Below, one piece after another: positions 63,480 through 64,000 of a DNA stretch of 64,000 nucleotides. The position numbers and the translations under genes were made by a program. The notes under the pieces were generated by a model. It saw only the letters and a program-made list of their open reading frames with translations. It was not told the origin of the DNA and ran no database searches. Location: contig NC_052672.1 of assembly GCF_016802725.1 (NCBI RefSeq), forward strand, positions 16,936,710 through 17,000,709, read 5' to 3'. Source of the stretch: Solenopsis invicta. Taxonomy: Eukaryota > Arthropoda > Insecta > Hymenoptera > Formicidae. How positions within the stretch are numbered: position 1 is the stretch's first letter; the number at the start of each line of letters is the position of its first letter.

Positions 63480-64000
63480 AATAACACAGAAGGATGTTCA
63501 TCGAATATGTCGAAAGAAGGTACAAAGGCCAAACAAGGCCGGAGACAAGCGCAAAGTGGAGGGCCCGTGATAAAACCTGGTCGAATCCGGAATAAAAGGA
63601 TCTCGGTACGGAGGTCGATTCGAGGCACTTAGAGGCGCCCGTTTCTCGTCGGACACGGTGATGATGTATGGCTCTCAACGATAGAAAATGTTATGGCGGA
63701 AGGACTCGACGGTACGACCTCGTTTCCCCGTTGGAAGCCCCGGGGCCCTTGCCGAGGTGACGGCAAGAACGGAAGAAGGAAGGAAGGAAGCAAGGGCGGA
63801 CGGCGTGGCGCGGCGCGGCGGGTGAGGAAGGAAGGATATCTAAAGATGGCCGTCGCCTCATAACTCCTCGGGATATACGTTCTTTTGCCAGCGTAGAGAG
63901 AAGGAGGAGGAGGAGGAGCAGGAGGAGAAGGAGGAGAACGGGAAGAGAGAACGCCACGGGTCCGTCCGTGTGCGCGAATCTCGCGCACGTGCAGCGCACG
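63480..64000. other. CG island with GGAA and GGA repeats
   Basis: GAAG/GGAA units at 63771-63790 and GGA units at 63902-63939 sit in a CG-rich stretch that runs to the window end. Proline/serine/leucine-rich frames on the - strand are products of these repeats. Confidence 0.6.

Noticed and set aside
1..64000. CRISPR arrays, telomeric TTAGG arrays, rRNA, intact transposase or reverse transcriptase
   Set aside because: No regularly spaced repeats with unique spacers, no TTAGG array and no recognisable catalytic motif in any frame examined.

Overview
This window looks like nuclear DNA of an insect, most likely a hymenopteran and plausibly an ant. The reasons are indirect. No dense gene track is visible, no operon-like spacing and no bacterial or phage gene. 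AT-rich stretches of 0.5-3 kb alternate sharply with CG-rich islands full of CpG, a pattern seen in hymenopteran genomes with little germline methylation. Pure GA/CT, CA, TTC and GTC microsatellites are frequent, and many CG-rich islands carry a GA/CT tract. I could not assign a species, and no protein in the window was recognised with certainty.

Layout. From 1 to about 10 kb the sequence is non-coding, with a diverged direct repeat (5285-5375 and 5792-5898) and CA and CG tracts. At 10.58-10.72 kb a TATA box with initiator-like spacing precedes a 23-codon reading frame that overlaps a 52-bp palindrome. From 11 to 21 kb, CG islands with GA/CT tracts alternate with AT-rich DNA. At 21.67-21.93 kb there is a candidate terminal coding exon on the + strand. 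From 22 to 52 kb lie AT-rich deserts and CG islands at 24.6, 27.3, 31, 38.3-39.8, 41-44 and 47 kb, with long microsatellites, a G-quadruplex motif (43.68 kb) and a cluster of ACGTG sites spaced by 10 bp (35.65 kb).

The most striking element is at 52.74-52.92 kb: a nearly perfect GC-rich palindrome flanked by TTAA on both sides, inside AT-rich DNA. It is either a foldback/MITE-type element or a long-hairpin RNA locus. About 100 bp further is the start of a possible second non-autonomous element. At 54.73-54.96 kb a reading frame on the - strand follows a pyrimidine-rich leader and an ETS-like promoter motif, so it may be a 5' exon of a gene running left. At 59.59-59.85 kb another candidate exon lies on the + strand in an isolated GC-neutral island. 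The rest, to 64 kb, is AT-rich DNA ending in CG islands at 62.4-63.0 and 63.5-64 kb.

Overall reading: this is intergenic or long-intron DNA with at most a few small exons. The three candidate exons have no proven connection to each other. If the - strand frame at 54.9 kb is a true first exon, much of the sequence to its left could be its first intron; that is inference. By eye I saw no tRNA, rRNA, CRISPR array or intact transposase gene.
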